DNA of 64,000 nt from Streptomyces sp. NL15-2K (GCF_030551255.1 NZ_CP130630.1:5003501-5067500); one strand, 5' to 3'. Shown: positions 17,175 through 26,316, counted from the first letter of the stretch. Translations and numbers: made by a program. Notes: generated by a model not told the origin, from the letters alone.

Positions 17175-17657
17175 ATGTCGTTGACTGCAGGTCCTCGCGC
17201 CCGACTCGACGAACTCGGCCTCCGACTTCCCGGGGTGAGCCCCCCTAAGGGGGCGTACATCCCGGCACTTCGCAGTGGCAGCCACGTGTACGTCGCGGGC
17301 CAGGTGCCCATGGAGAACGGCGAACTCGTCGCCACGGGCAGGGTGGGGGCCGCTGTCACGCCGGCGGACGCGAAGGAGCTGAGCAAGCGGTGCGCTCTGG
17401 CCGCGCTCGCCGCCGTGGACTCGGTCGTGGGTCTGGACAGCGTCGTACGGGTGGTGAAGGTGACGGGGTACGTCGCCTCCGCCCCCGGCTTCACCGGTCA
17501 GCCCGGGGTGGTCGACGGAGCCAGCGACCTCTTCGTCTCCGTCTTCGGCGAGGCGGGGCGGCATGCGCGCAGCGTCGTCGGGGTCGCCGACCTTCCGCTC
17601 GGCTCACCTGTCGAGATCGAGGTCGTCGTCGAGATCGGCGTCGAGGTCAGCGGCTGA
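17175..17657 (+). CDS. RidA-family protein (YjgF-like)
   Basis: 160-residue RidA relative: RARLDELGLRLP and SPPKGAYIPALRSGSHVYV, VAGQVPMENGELVATGRV, a long central helix with CALAALAAVDSVVGLD, and LPLGSPVEIEVVVEIGVEV. This longer subgroup (about 150-160 residues) is common in bacteria and differs from archetypal RidA, with uncertain activity. The start ATG has no Shine-Dalgarno because a MITE ends 9 bp upstream; expression may now depend on promoter sequences within the MITE or be leaderless. Confidence 0.85.
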   Translation: MSLTAGPRARLDELGLRLPGVSPPKGAYIPALRSGSHVYVAGQVPMENGELVATGRVGAAVTPADAKELSKRCALAALAAVDSVVGLDSVVRVVKVTGYVASAPGFTGQPGVVDGASDLFVSVFGEAGRHARSVVGVADLPLGSPVEIEVVVEIGVEVSG

Positions 17658-17708
17658 CGGCAGGGGCACCCTGTGCAGGTCCAGGAGGTCCAGGAGGTCC
17701 AGGAGGCC

Positions 17709-18575
17709 CTAGAGCGGCACGGCGCTTCCCGAGACCCCGATACCGCTGCCCGGCTCCGCAGGCACCGACACGGTGATGGTGCTGGGCCGTCCCATGTCGT
17801 AGCCCTGATGAACCGTCAGGGTGGTGGGCGGGGTCACCAGTCCCAGCTCCCGCAGATATCCGCCGAACGCGGCAGCCGCCGCGCCTGTGGCGGGATCCTC
17901 GACGACTCCGCCCGGCGGGAAGGGGTTTCGCGCGTGGTACACCGTCGGGGACTCCCGCTGGACGAGGTCGACGGTGACCCAGCCCTCACGGTCCATCAGC
18001 TCGGCGAGTGCGTCGAAGTCGTAGTCCAGGTCGGCCAGCCGTTCACGGCCGGCCGCGGCGATGATCGGGTGCCAGGCGCCGCCGTATGCCGCGCGTGGCG
18101 GCAGGCCGGGGTCCAGGTCATCGGCCGACCAGCGCAGAGCGGCGAGCAGTTCGGCGAGTACGGGGTCGGGAATGGGCGCCGTGCGCGGTGCGACGCTCAC
18201 CAGCGTCGCGGCGACCGGACCGTCCTCCAAGGCGCGGGTGGTGACGGTGACCGGGCCCGCTTTGGTGCGCAACCGCAGCGTGCCGACACCATGGCGCTCG
18301 GCGTGGGCGACCGCCGTGGCGATGGTGGCGTGCCCGCAGAACGGCACCTCCGCGCGCGGGCTGAAGTACCGGATGCCGAATGCGCCCTTGTCCCCGTCTT
18401 CGCCGTCTCCCCCGTCTCCCTCCGGCGGCACGAGGAACGCCGTCTCGGAGTAGCCGATGTCCGCGGCCGTCGCCAGCATCGTCGCCTCGTCGGCTCCGGT
18501 GGCGTCGAGGACCACTCCGGCGGGATTGCCGCCGACCGGGTCGGTGGTGAACGCTGTGTATCGGAGAACCTGCAT
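17709..18575 (-). CDS. PhzF-family isomerase/epimerase
   Basis: 288-residue PhzF-fold protein with both halves of the pseudo-symmetric barrel. It has FTTDPVGGNPAGVVLDA, the active-site Glu in YSETAFLVPP, FSPRAEVPFCGHATIATA and the C-terminal DPATGAAAAAFGGYL. PhzF proteins catalyse proton-transfer isomerisations; the substrate here is unknown. An acidic Gly/Asp insert (GDGGDGEDGDK) follows the active-site strand. The 3' end abuts three copies of the 9-bp unit AGGTCCAGG (17677-17703). It is the last of three co-directional genes with a 2OG oxygenase and a small peptide gene. Confidence 0.88.
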   Translation of the reverse strand: MQVLRYTAFTTDPVGGNPAGVVLDATGADEATMLATAADIGYSETAFLVPPEGDGGDGEDGDKGAFGIRYFSPRAEVPFCGHATIATAVAHAERHGVGTLRLRTKAGPVTVTTRALEDGPVAATLVSVAPRTAPIPDPVLAELLAALRWSADDLDPGLPPRAAYGGAWHPIIAAAGRERLADLDYDFDALAELMDREGWVTVDLVQRESPTVYHARNPFPPGGVVEDPATGAAAAAFGGYLRELGLVTPPTTLTVHQGYDMGRPSTITVSVPAEPGSGIGVSGSAVPL

Positions 18576-18667
18576 CGGGTGACCGTAACGGGCGCCGACC
18601 AGCCCGTCAAAGCCTTTGCCGCACACGGGTTCCGCGTCCTTTTGATCGGGTCGCACCCCCGTCCGAC

Positions 18668-19495
18668 TCACCCCCAGGTGAGCAATTCCCCGGTCGCGGT
18701 GAGCCCCATGGAGAACCCCAGCGCGATACGCCGTGCGCCCCGGCCCGCCCGCACCGCGTGGAAGTTCCGCGGGTCGAGCAGCAGCGCCTCCCCCACCGCG
18801 GGTTTGATCTCGACCGATTCGGCGTCGCCCACCACCGCCTCGGCATAGCCGTAGGACTGCGGCAGCCGGAACGCCTCGTCGCGCGGATGCCAGCGGTGTC
18901 GCCAGATCACGGTCTCTCCCCCGGCCTCCGGCACACTCAGGTAGAGGTTGAACGCGAACTGCGCCACCAAGGGTGCGTCGAGCAGGTCGCCCTCGAACTC
19001 GCGCAGGGCGTCGTCGAAGTGGACCTGGAAGCCGTCGTTCGGCTCGCGGGCGACCCCGGGTGCCATCTCCCGGCCGCCACGGCGTCCCACCGCCACGGTC
19101 CCCGGCCAGTCCACGGCCAGCGCTTCCCGGCACTTCTCGAAGGGGTCGTACGGGAGTCCGAGCCCCTGCCAGGCACGGCGACCGGCCTCGACGGCGGGCC
19201 AGTAGCCGGCGGCGACCGCGCCTTTCGCGCGATGGTCGCTGACGCCGACGCCGAACCGCAGCACCGGAGGCTGGACGCGTTGCCTGCCGTAGGAATCGAA
19301 CGGGGCGTTCTCCAGGGCGTGCAGGATCTCCTCGCACACGGCCCTCGGCACGAATTCGGGCACGCGTACGGCCGCACACCGTCCGGCCGCGAGATCGATG
19401 ATGTCCCCGCGGGTGAAAGTGGACGAGGTGGTGACGTGGAAGAAGGTGTCATGCGGAGCGGTCGGTGAACCAACGGGTAAATCGGCAGTACGCAT
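18668..19495 (-). CDS. 2OG-Fe(II)-dependent oxygenase
   Basis: 275-residue cupin-fold dioxygenase. The iron triad is visible as His and Asp in FQVHFDDALREF and the distal His in LDPRNFHAVRAG, followed by the 2-oxoglutarate-binding Arg in GARRIALGFSMG. The fold otherwise shows FNLYLSVPEAGGETVIWRH. These enzymes hydroxylate or otherwise oxidise peptides and small molecules. It lies between a 64-residue peptide gene (84 bp upstream) and a PhzF gene (92 bp downstream), all on one strand, so a small modification pathway is possible but unproven. Confidence 0.8.
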   Translation of the reverse strand: MRTADLPVGSPTAPHDTFFHVTTSSTFTRGDIIDLAAGRCAAVRVPEFVPRAVCEEILHALENAPFDSYGRQRVQPPVLRFGVGVSDHRAKGAVAAGYWPAVEAGRRAWQGLGLPYDPFEKCREALAVDWPGTVAVGRRGGREMAPGVAREPNDGFQVHFDDALREFEGDLLDAPLVAQFAFNLYLSVPEAGGETVIWRHRWHPRDEAFRLPQSYGYAEAVVGDAESVEIKPAVGEALLLDPRNFHAVRAGRGARRIALGFSMGLTATGELLTWG

Positions 19496-19579
19496 TTAGA
19501 AGCCCCCGAATCTCCTGAGCCTTGGATCGCCGGGCCGGTGCACCACCTGAGCGAGAGAGCCGCCTGACGACTCGGTCCG

Positions 19580-19774
19580 TCAGACCGGCCGGGCGTGGCT
19601 GAAGTCCCGGAACGCCGTCGCCGCGCTGAGCTCCAGCACCTGACGATCGGCGGCCAGGGCCTCCCGCGCGATTCTCCGCGCGATCTCCAGCCGTGATGTC
19701 CGGTCGCTCTCCCCCATTTCCGGTTCATCCTCTTGCCGTAACGGCTCGTCCGCGTGTTCGTCCGGTAGTGGCAT
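19580..19774 (-). CDS. Small hydrophilic peptide, possible modification substrate
   Basis: 64-residue ORF: an acidic N-terminus (MPLPDEHADEPLRQEDEP), an amphipathic helix (TSRLEIARRIAREALAADRQ) and a C-terminal tail ending FRDFSHARPV. It has a G-rich sequence at RBS distance (CTTGGGGGGGACC). Family not recognised. Its size, leader-plus-tail layout and position before a 2OG oxygenase would fit a peptide precursor, but no known core motif is present. Confidence 0.45.
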   Translation of the reverse strand: MPLPDEHADEPLRQEDEPEMGESDRTSRLEIARRIAREALAADRQVLELSAATAFRDFSHARPV

Positions 19775-19849
19775 GGTCTGGTCCCCCCCAAGGTGCCGGT
19801 CCGGATCGGCATCGGTGTCTCTGATCGGCGTCGGTGTCTCTGTGTAATC

Positions 19850-19872
19850 GCCTCCACTCAGAGAGTGGAGGC
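19850..19872. terminator. Hairpin downstream of the hydrolase-STAND gene
   Basis: GCCTCCACTC (19850-19859) pairs perfectly with GAGTGGAGGC (19863-19872) around a 3-nt loop, 60 bp past the stop codon of the gene at 19933. Just left of it, a ~19-bp unit containing TCGGTGTCTCTG is duplicated (about 19803-19842). Confidence 0.65.
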
Positions 19873-19932
19873 TGCAGATGCTACGCGCAAGAGGTCAACC
19901 GGCCCTGGTTTTCGCCGAATTCGCGCCGGACT

Positions 19933-22845
19933 TTACAAGTCTTTCAATGTTTTGTTCAGCAGATCGCTGGTCCGTCGCACTTCCCCGTGATCCTCGCCGA
20001 GCACTCTGCGTTGATCTCCGAGCAGCGCGGTGAGCAACTCCACTGTTTCCGGTACGCGCAGTTGCATCAGCAGTGCGAGGCCGAGTTGATACCGCAGACG
20101 TAGGACCGGGTGGGAGTCGACGGACCGCTCGGCGCACTCCAGTGCGCCCCGGATCTCCCGCTCCGCCTCCACGACCCGTTCCTGCTCCAGCAGACAGCGG
20201 GCCAGCGTCTCCCGCACATGCAGGGTCTCCGGTGTGCTGGGCTCTCCGGTGGCCAGCCGGACGCGCAGGATCTCCCGGAGGTCCGTCTCCGCCTCCGTGA
20301 CGCGCCCCTGCGACATGACCGTCCGCGCCAGGCTGTGCCAGACGACGAGCGTGTCCGAGTGCTCCGGTCCACGCTCGGGGTTCTGCCGCTCGTCCTCCAC
20401 GACCGCGCGCAGCACCTGCTCCGCCTCGCCCCACCTGTTCTGCTCCAGGATGGCCCGGGCCAGCTTGTGGCGGCTGGCGAGCGTGTCGGAGTGCTTCTCG
20501 CCCAGGGCGACGGCGCGTCCCGCGACGACCCTGCGCAGTTCCTCCTCCGCATCCTGGTGTTCGCCGTACTCCAGCGAGATACGGCCTTTCTCGTGGCGCA
20601 GCGCGAGGATCTCCCGGTCGTCGCAGTGATAGCCCAGCGACTCGCACGCGGCGATGATCGGCAGCAGCAGATCACGGGCCTCCCTGAGCAGGCTCGCCAC
20701 CAGGAGATAGCGGGTGGTGAGCCGAGCGAGCTCCAGAGCGCGTGCGATCAGGTCCTGGTCTCCTGTCGGCACGGCCCGACCGCCGGTGGTACGGCGGTGC
20801 AGGAGGGCCCGCGTCACCTCGATGCAGTGCGGTGCGACGGTGGCCCACGTCTGCCAACTGCGCGGCTGGTCCGGGTCCCGGTCCCGCACCGCGTCGAGCA
20901 GCATCCGCACGTTGAGCCCGAAGTACTCGGCGTGCCGGCGCCTGACGTCGTCGTCGTCGCGGAAGATGCCCCGCACCACCGGATGCAGCGACAGCACCTG
21001 TGACAGATACCGGTCGCTGGTCTCGTGCACCGGTGCCACCTCGACCAGACCGAGGTTCTCCAGTCCCGAGAGCGCTCTGCGGCGCTGCTCGGACGTCGAG
21101 CCCGCGAAGAGCGGGGACCGTTCCAGGGCGTCACCGCGCACCATGAGGCGCAGGGGTATCGGAGTGTTGCTCAGACAGGCGAGCGCTTTCAGCAAGGGCG
21201 CCGCCTGGTGAAGCCCGCGCTGTTCCAGCAGCCGCAGGGACATGCGGTAGACGTGCCCGACCTTCTCCAGCCCGAGCAGTTCGCCGGTCTGCTCGCTCCG
21301 GGTCCCCGCCGGGGAATCGAAGAGGCGTCGAAGGGCCTCGCCGTAGCTCTCGAAGTCCTTGGCTTCCGTGCCGTCGAGCGACACTCCCGACTCGGCGACC
21401 TCCCTGATGTAGTCGGCGGCGGCCACCAGGGCCAGGGGGATGCCGCCCAGCTGGCGTGCCAGCAGGCGCGCCTGCTCCATCGTTCCGCACTGCCGCCCGG
21501 CACGCTCCATGAGCAGCGACGCGCTGTCACGTTCATCGAGCAGCGGTACGTCGTGCACGCGGCTCCAGCGGCCCCAGACCTGCCGGCTCCGGTCCCTGCC
21601 GGTGACGATCACCAGCCCGTCGGGGGCCGTGGGGGCCCGCAACCAGCCGGTGCCGTCCGAGACCGCTCCGCCGCCCGGCCCGAGCTGCCGCGGCTCGTCG
21701 ACGTTGTCGAAGACCAGCAGCCACGGTTCCTCCATCGCGTTGAGGTAGCTCCAGATCAGGTCCGTCTGGCTGCCGTTGCCACGCCAGGTGGCATCGGTGA
21801 TGCTGGCGGGTATGCCGACGAGCCGGGCGACCTCCAGCATGCTCTGGCTCAGCCGGTCGGCCCTGACCCACCACACGTGCCGCCCCCGCTCACGCGCGAG
21901 ATACGCGGCTTCCAGGGCCATCCGGCTCTTTCCGCGGCCCCCGGGTCCCGCCAGGACATGGACGCGTTCGTCGTGTCCGGCCGAGAGGATCGCGGAGACG
22001 ATGCCCTTTCGGTCCTGGCCATGGAGCGTGCCGTCCTTGAACGGCAGAGTGACGGAGTAGGGCCCCTGCTCGTCATCGGCCGATTCAGGGGATTTCGGGG
22101 GTTCCTGAGGTAAGAGAGGCTCCTGGGAAGACTCGGCCGCTCCTTCGATCGCGGCTTTCAGCACGTGGTAGGACTGCGCCTTCCTGTTGGCGGGCTGGAC
22201 GATGGTGAAATGGTCTCCCTCGACGACGCCACCGTCGGTGAAGCCCGTTTTCGCGTCAACAGCGAGTACTACGTTGTCGGTCGCCCCTCCGTACGCATAT
22301 ATAGGAATTGGGCATTCCGTCTCACTGAGCGTGCGGGCATGCACCACGGACTTGATGACTCGCGCCCGCGCCTCCTGAACATGCCGATTGCTGATCGGAC
22401 GCAGTTCCCGCTCCTGGGGATGGTTCCAGAACCAGAGAAACTTCCTGAGAAAGAAAAAGAATCCCGAGCCGCTGTTGGGACACGCGTACATCACGATGCG
22501 CTTGATCTGCGCGAGCTCACGGCCCAGGGCGTCGGCCAGCTTGCGGGCGAGGAACCGCTGGACGACCAGCCCGCCCTGACTGTGCGTGGCGAGCACGATC
22601 GGCGCGCCGTCGGCACAGCGTGTTTTCAGCCAGGTCCCCAACTGGTCCGCGATGTCGTTGATTTCGGAGATCCGGCGGTCCGGCCGCAGACGGAACTTGG
22701 GCGAGTTGTACTCGAAGCAGTGCACGACGACGCGCCCCTTGAGCGTCCGGTCCGCGGCAATACGCCTCTTGAAGACGCCCCACGTACCGGCATCCCCGAA
22801 AAGGCCATGCACAAAGACCAGATGAACGGGTCTGGGTATCCCCAT
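19933..22845 (-). CDS. Alpha/beta-hydrolase-STAND NTPase-TPR fusion protein
   Basis: 970-residue three-part protein. Residues 1-235 are a lipase/esterase-like alpha/beta hydrolase: oxyanion segment VFVHGLFGD, nucleophile Ser89 in ATHSQGG, Asp190 in GGATDN, His212 in VEGDHFTI. Residues ~265-640 are an NB-ARC/STAND NTPase with Walker A GPGGRGKS (300-307) and Walker B WLLVFDNVDE. The remainder is TPR repeats of the kinesin-light-chain type (KHSDTLASRHKLA). Fusing an enzymatic effector to a STAND switch and a sensor repeat is the layout of bacterial immune or programmed-death proteins. The ATG has RBS GGAGG. The N-terminal coding region is AT-richer than its neighbours, hinting at transfer. Confidence 0.85.
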   Translation of the reverse strand: MGIPRPVHLVFVHGLFGDAGTWGVFKRRIAADRTLKGRVVVHCFEYNSPKFRLRPDRRISEINDIADQLGTWLKTRCADGAPIVLATHSQGGLVVQRFLARKLADALGRELAQIKRIVMYACPNSGSGFFFFLRKFLWFWNHPQERELRPISNRHVQEARARVIKSVVHARTLSETECPIPIYAYGGATDNVVLAVDAKTGFTDGGVVEGDHFTIVQPANRKAQSYHVLKAAIEGAAESSQEPLLPQEPPKSPESADDEQGPYSVTLPFKDGTLHGQDRKGIVSAILSAGHDERVHVLAGPGGRGKSRMALEAAYLARERGRHVWWVRADRLSQSMLEVARLVGIPASITDATWRGNGSQTDLIWSYLNAMEEPWLLVFDNVDEPRQLGPGGGAVSDGTGWLRAPTAPDGLVIVTGRDRSRQVWGRWSRVHDVPLLDERDSASLLMERAGRQCGTMEQARLLARQLGGIPLALVAAADYIREVAESGVSLDGTEAKDFESYGEALRRLFDSPAGTRSEQTGELLGLEKVGHVYRMSLRLLEQRGLHQAAPLLKALACLSNTPIPLRLMVRGDALERSPLFAGSTSEQRRRALSGLENLGLVEVAPVHETSDRYLSQVLSLHPVVRGIFRDDDDVRRRHAEYFGLNVRMLLDAVRDRDPDQPRSWQTWATVAPHCIEVTRALLHRRTTGGRAVPTGDQDLIARALELARLTTRYLLVASLLREARDLLLPIIAACESLGYHCDDREILALRHEKGRISLEYGEHQDAEEELRRVVAGRAVALGEKHSDTLASRHKLARAILEQNRWGEAEQVLRAVVEDERQNPERGPEHSDTLVVWHSLARTVMSQGRVTEAETDLREILRVRLATGEPSTPETLHVRETLARCLLEQERVVEAEREIRGALECAERSVDSHPVLRLRYQLGLALLMQLRVPETVELLTALLGDQRRVLGEDHGEVRRTSDLLNKTLKDL

Positions 22846-23190
22846 GGGGTACCTCCGCGGCCGTCACGGCCAGTTGTCGCCGAGGAGATGTGCGCCGCAC
22901 CAATCATGCATGAGAGGCCGCCCGAGGGCCAAGGCTGCGCCATGCGTCATCAATGCCGCCAGAGAATGCGCCCTCCTGCGCCCCCCTACGCGCCCCTGCG
23001 CCCTGCTTTGCTTTCGGCGACCGGCGGCTCGTTCACCGAAATCGCCGAACGCCATTCGCGGACTCTTGGAGGTCTTTTTCACAGGCGGCCAGCCCTCACG
23101 CCCGTCACAGCACCCATGCCTCCGCATCAGCCGGCCACGGTCCATGGACGTACACGCCGGCGCACCGGCCGCTTCCGGCTCAACGGCGCC
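22846..23190. other. Intergenic region, no gene recognised
   Basis: Upstream region of the hydrolase-STAND gene. A 93-codon frame on the minus strand (22864-23145) exists but has no family character. The region is somewhat AT-richer than average and probably holds the promoter of the 970-residue protein. Confidence 0.4.
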
Positions 23191-24297
23191 TCAGGCCGCC
23201 GTGTATCCGAGTTGACGCCTCATGTACGGGGTCATGAGGGTCTTCGCCTTGGCCAGGGTGCTGGTACGGCCGCCGAGGACCGCGGTCTCGCCACCCGGCA
23301 CGGGCAAGACGGTCACTCCGTCGGCCGAGCCGAAGGGCACGATGAGGGGGGTGCGGTGGATCGGCCGGTAGAAGCGGGGCTCCTTGCGGTGCCGGCCGGA
23401 ACTCTGCAGGTAGACGCGGATGTTGTGGGCGGCGAGGTCCGCCTGGGCGAGCGCGGCGGGGGTGATCTTGAGCTCGGTGGCGTCGTTCACGTCGCCGACC
23501 GCGTACACGTCCGGTTTCCCCTCGACGCGGAGGGTGCGGTCGACCTTGATGTGCCCGGCCGGGTTCAGCCAGTCTCCGTGCCCGGCCAGCCGCACCCACA
23601 GGGTGTTGGGGGTGGTGCCCGTCGCCCAGAAGGAGACGTCGGCGTCGACGATGTCGCCCCGGGCGTCGCGATAGGTGCCGAAGTCGTTGCCGGGGGACAT
23701 GAAGGAGTCGAGCCGGACCTCCACGCCGTGGGACTCCAGCCAGGCGCGGGCCTTGTCCCCGGCCCGCCCGCTGCCCGTGGAGTGGAGCAGGGCAGGTCCG
23801 TCGTGGGCGAGCGTGACCCGGGCGTCCGGCCGGGCCAGGCGGATCTCGGCGCTGAGCTCGACGCCGGAGGGGCCGCCGCCGACGACGAGGACGTGCTCGG
23901 CGGCGGCGATCTTCTGCTGGTGCGCGGCGAACGTCTTGGCCGCTTCCTCGGTGGTGGTGCCGGTGAAGCGGGCGGGCTCCGGGTAGTCGGCGCCGGTGGC
24001 GATCACCACCACGTCGTACGGCAGCCGTTCGCCCGTGGCCAGCACCACCTGCCGCTCGGAGGTGTCGATACGGACCGCCTTGCCCACGGCCACCCGTCCG
24101 TTGCGCAGCAGCCGGTCGTACGGGATGAAGGGGGTCACCGTCCACTCCGGACGCACACCGGCACGCAGGGAGGCGATGCGGTGGAAGAAGATCTCCTTAC
24201 GGTCCACCAGCGTGACCCGCGCGGTCCCGTCCAGCCGTTTCGCCAGCCGCACGCCGGCATAGCCGCCGCCGATCACCACTACGTCGCCGTCATGCAC
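23191..24297 (-). CDS. NAD(P)/FAD-dependent oxidoreductase (AIFM2/FSP1- or NDH-2-like)
   Basis: 368-residue flavoprotein of the pyridine nucleotide-disulphide oxidoreductase fold. The first dinucleotide motif is VVVIGGGYAGVRLA (FAD), the second is VLVVGGGPSGVELSAE (NAD(P)H), and YAVGDVNDA near the C-terminus closes the FAD site. No redox CxxC pair is present, so it is likely a membrane-associated quinone or small-molecule reductase rather than a disulphide reductase. Start is the GTG in VHDGDVVV because AGGAG lies 7 nt before it; the frame upstream is open but meaningless. It is divergent from the methyltransferase gene across 423 bp. Confidence 0.85.
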   Translation of the reverse strand: MHDGDVVVIGGGYAGVRLAKRLDGTARVTLVDRKEIFFHRIASLRAGVRPEWTVTPFIPYDRLLRNGRVAVGKAVRIDTSERQVVLATGERLPYDVVVIATGADYPEPARFTGTTTEEAAKTFAAHQQKIAAAEHVLVVGGGPSGVELSAEIRLARPDARVTLAHDGPALLHSTGSGRAGDKARAWLESHGVEVRLDSFMSPGNDFGTYRDARGDIVDADVSFWATGTTPNTLWVRLAGHGDWLNPAGHIKVDRTLRVEGKPDVYAVGDVNDATELKITPAALAQADLAAHNIRVYLQSSGRHRKEPRFYRPIHRTPLIVPFGSADGVTVLPVPGGETAVLGGRTSTLAKAKTLMTPYMRRQLGYTAA

Positions 24298-24720
24298 AAC
24301 GAGTCTCCTGTGCCTGCGTGGGGGGAGTGGTCGCGGCGGGGGGCCGTCGTCGGCCACAGCAGTGCCGGTGAGCGTAACGCTTGAAACCTAAAGTTTTGGC
24401 CAGGCTTTGTGCGCGTTGTGTGAAGTGACGGCGGGGAGGGGCGTACGTCACCACAAGGGACCCGCCTCGGCCACTCAGTACGTCGCGCGCCTCGCCAACG
24501 CTCTCGCTGCCGCAGGGGCCTGCCGCGTGCGTCACCGCGCCGCTGATCGGGACGCGCGGTCTGGACCGGCCTCGCAGGTGACGGCCGCCGGAGCGCTCAC
24601 AGCGGAGGATGACAGACTGGCCACGGCGGCTTTCACCGCTCCAGCTACGGGAGTTGAAGCCGGGCGGTGGTTGCCCCGGAGCGGCAGCGACTGCGGAAAC
24701 CCCCCACCGAAGGACGAAGG
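24298..24720. other. Divergent intergenic region
   Basis: Separates the oxidoreductase and methyltransferase genes. An AT-richer stretch at ~24375-24420 (AACCTAAAGTTTTGG) is the likely promoter zone. No gene, repeat or clear operator was seen. Confidence 0.45.
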
Positions 24721-25506
24721 ATGACCTCAGTGCCGATCGACACCAGCCGTCCCCACCCAGCTCGTATGTACGACTACTACCTCGGCGGGAAGGACCACTA
24801 CCCCGTCGACGAAGAGGCGGCCGAGCGGGTGATATCCCTGGTGCCCGACATCAAGCAGGTTGCGCGGATCAACAGGCGGTTCATGCATCGGGCCGTCCGG
24901 CTGCTGGCCGAGCGAGGGATTCGTCAGTACCTCGACATCGGAACCGGTATCCCGACAGAACCCAATCTCCATCAGGTGGTTCAGGGGGTGGAGCCCAGCG
25001 CGCGTGTCATGTACGTCGACAACGACCCGATCGTTCTGCGGCACGCGGAAGCGCTCCTGCGGAGCACGCCTGAGGGTCTGACGAGGTACGCGCAGGCGGA
25101 TGCCCGGGAACCCGACAAGATCATTGCCGCCGCGCGGGACATCCTCGACTTCGATCAGCCCGTCGCACTCTCCATGGTCGCGCTGCTGCACTTCCTGTCC
25201 GACGAGCACGATCCCTACGGACTCGTCGACGCCTTGCTGGCGCCGCTTCCTTCTGGGAGCTGCGTGGTGCTCTCTCACGTGACCGGCGACTTCGACCCGG
25301 AGGGATGGGGCAAGGCCGTCGAGATCTACCGGCAGAGCGGCGTACCGGCCCAGGTGCGCTCGCGGGACGAGTTCGCCCGCTTCTTCTCCGGCATGGAGCT
25401 CATCGAGCCGGGGGTGCAGGTCGCCACCCGGTGGCACCCCGAGCCCGGCCGGACGGCCGACGAGAACGACAAGACCGCGCTGTATGTAGGGGTGGCGCAG
25501 AAATAG
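24721..25506 (+). CDS. DUF574-type S-adenosyl methyltransferase
   Basis: 261-residue protein of the actinobacterial SAM methyltransferase family PF04672 (DUF574). It begins with the hallmark RMYDYYLGGKDHYPVD and has the Rossmann motif YLDIGTGIPTEPN, the acidic end VMYVDNDPIV, ALSMVALLHFLSD and a C-terminal DKTALYVGVAQK. Members are numerous in Streptomyces with mostly unknown substrates. The ATG is chosen because GAAGG precedes it and homology starts here. No operon partner is apparent. Confidence 0.9.
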   Translation: MTSVPIDTSRPHPARMYDYYLGGKDHYPVDEEAAERVISLVPDIKQVARINRRFMHRAVRLLAERGIRQYLDIGTGIPTEPNLHQVVQGVEPSARVMYVDNDPIVLRHAEALLRSTPEGLTRYAQADAREPDKIIAAARDILDFDQPVALSMVALLHFLSDEHDPYGLVDALLAPLPSGSCVVLSHVTGDFDPEGWGKAVEIYRQSGVPAQVRSRDEFARFFSGMELIEPGVQVATRWHPEPGRTADENDKTALYVGVAQK

Positions 25507-25558
25507 CGGAAATAGCCGTGACGCCGTTGGGGAACAGCTCCATACGCATGACTCCACG

Positions 25559-25599
25559 CGTAGTACTCTGAGCGAAGTGGTTCAAAACGTAGTACTACG
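25559..25599. promoter_or_regulatory. TetR operator: palindrome plus half-site
   Basis: The perfect palindrome CGTAGTACTACG (25588-25599) lies 15 bp before the tetR start, and CGTAGTACT recurs at 25559-25567, 29 bp away. Two related sites in front of a TetR gene indicate autoregulation. Confidence 0.7.
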
Positions 25600-25614
25600 C
25601 CTGGAGTGGTGCCA

Positions 25615-26193
25615 ATGGTGAGACGGAACGACCAGCGGCGCGCCGCCCTCGTCGACGCCGCGATCGAGGTGCTGGCCAGGGAAGGCGCACGAGGCCTGAC
25701 GTTCCGGGCGGTGGACGCCGAGGCCGCCGTACCCGCCGGTACGGCGTCCAACTACTTCGCCAACCGCGACGACCTGCTCACCCAGGCCGGCGCCCGGGTC
25801 TACGAGCGGCTCCAGCCCGACGAGGCCACCATCGCCCGCCAGCGGGCGGCCGGCCGCGACCGGGAGACCTACGCGGAGCTGATGCGCGAACTCGTCGGCC
25901 GCGTCGCCTCCTTCCGCACCGGCTACCTCGCGCTGCTCGAACTGCGCCTGGAGGCCACCCGCCGCCCCGAACTGCGCAAGGTCCTCACCGAGCGGGTCCG
26001 GGCGGACGTGGACGCCAACGTCGCCTACCACGAGGCCTCCGGCCTCCCCGGCGACGCCATGGCCGTCAAGCTGCTCATGCTGGCTCTGAACTGGCTGATC
26101 GTCGAGCAGCTCACCCTGCCGGACGTCTACACGGAGGCGGAGCGCGAACAGCTGGTGACGGCCGTGGTGGAGCGTGTCGTGACGACGGAGTAG
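25615..26193 (+). CDS. TetR-family transcriptional regulator
   Basis: 192-residue TetR protein. The N-terminal helix-turn-helix reads AALVDAAIEVLAREGARGL, FRAVDAEAAVPAGTASNYFA with the usual recognition-helix Tyr-Phe. The C-terminal ligand domain carries ELRLEATRRPELRKVLTER. ATG at 25615 is preferred over GTG at 25606 because GGAG lies 8 nt upstream of it. The palindromic sites upstream suggest autorepression. The regulated target is not obvious, as the flanking genes are an unrelated methyltransferase and a SARP. Confidence 0.9.
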   Translation: MVRRNDQRRAALVDAAIEVLAREGARGLTFRAVDAEAAVPAGTASNYFANRDDLLTQAGARVYERLQPDEATIARQRAAGRDRETYAELMRELVGRVASFRTGYLALLELRLEATRRPELRKVLTERVRADVDANVAYHEASGLPGDAMAVKLLMLALNWLIVEQLTLPDVYTEAEREQLVTAVVERVVTTE

Positions 26194-26316
26194 GCCGCCG
26201 GGGCACCCGATGCGGGTGGCGCCCCCGGCGCCGGCATCGGTGGCGATAACCCATGAATAACGGGGCCTCCTACCCTCTGGAACCGCAGCGGTGGCCGCAC
26301 CAGAAGGGGGTGCCCC

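Noticed and set aside
22864..23145. 93-codon minus-strand ORF upstream of the hydrolase-STAND gene
   Set aside because: No RBS at a sensible distance, atypical composition and no family resemblance.
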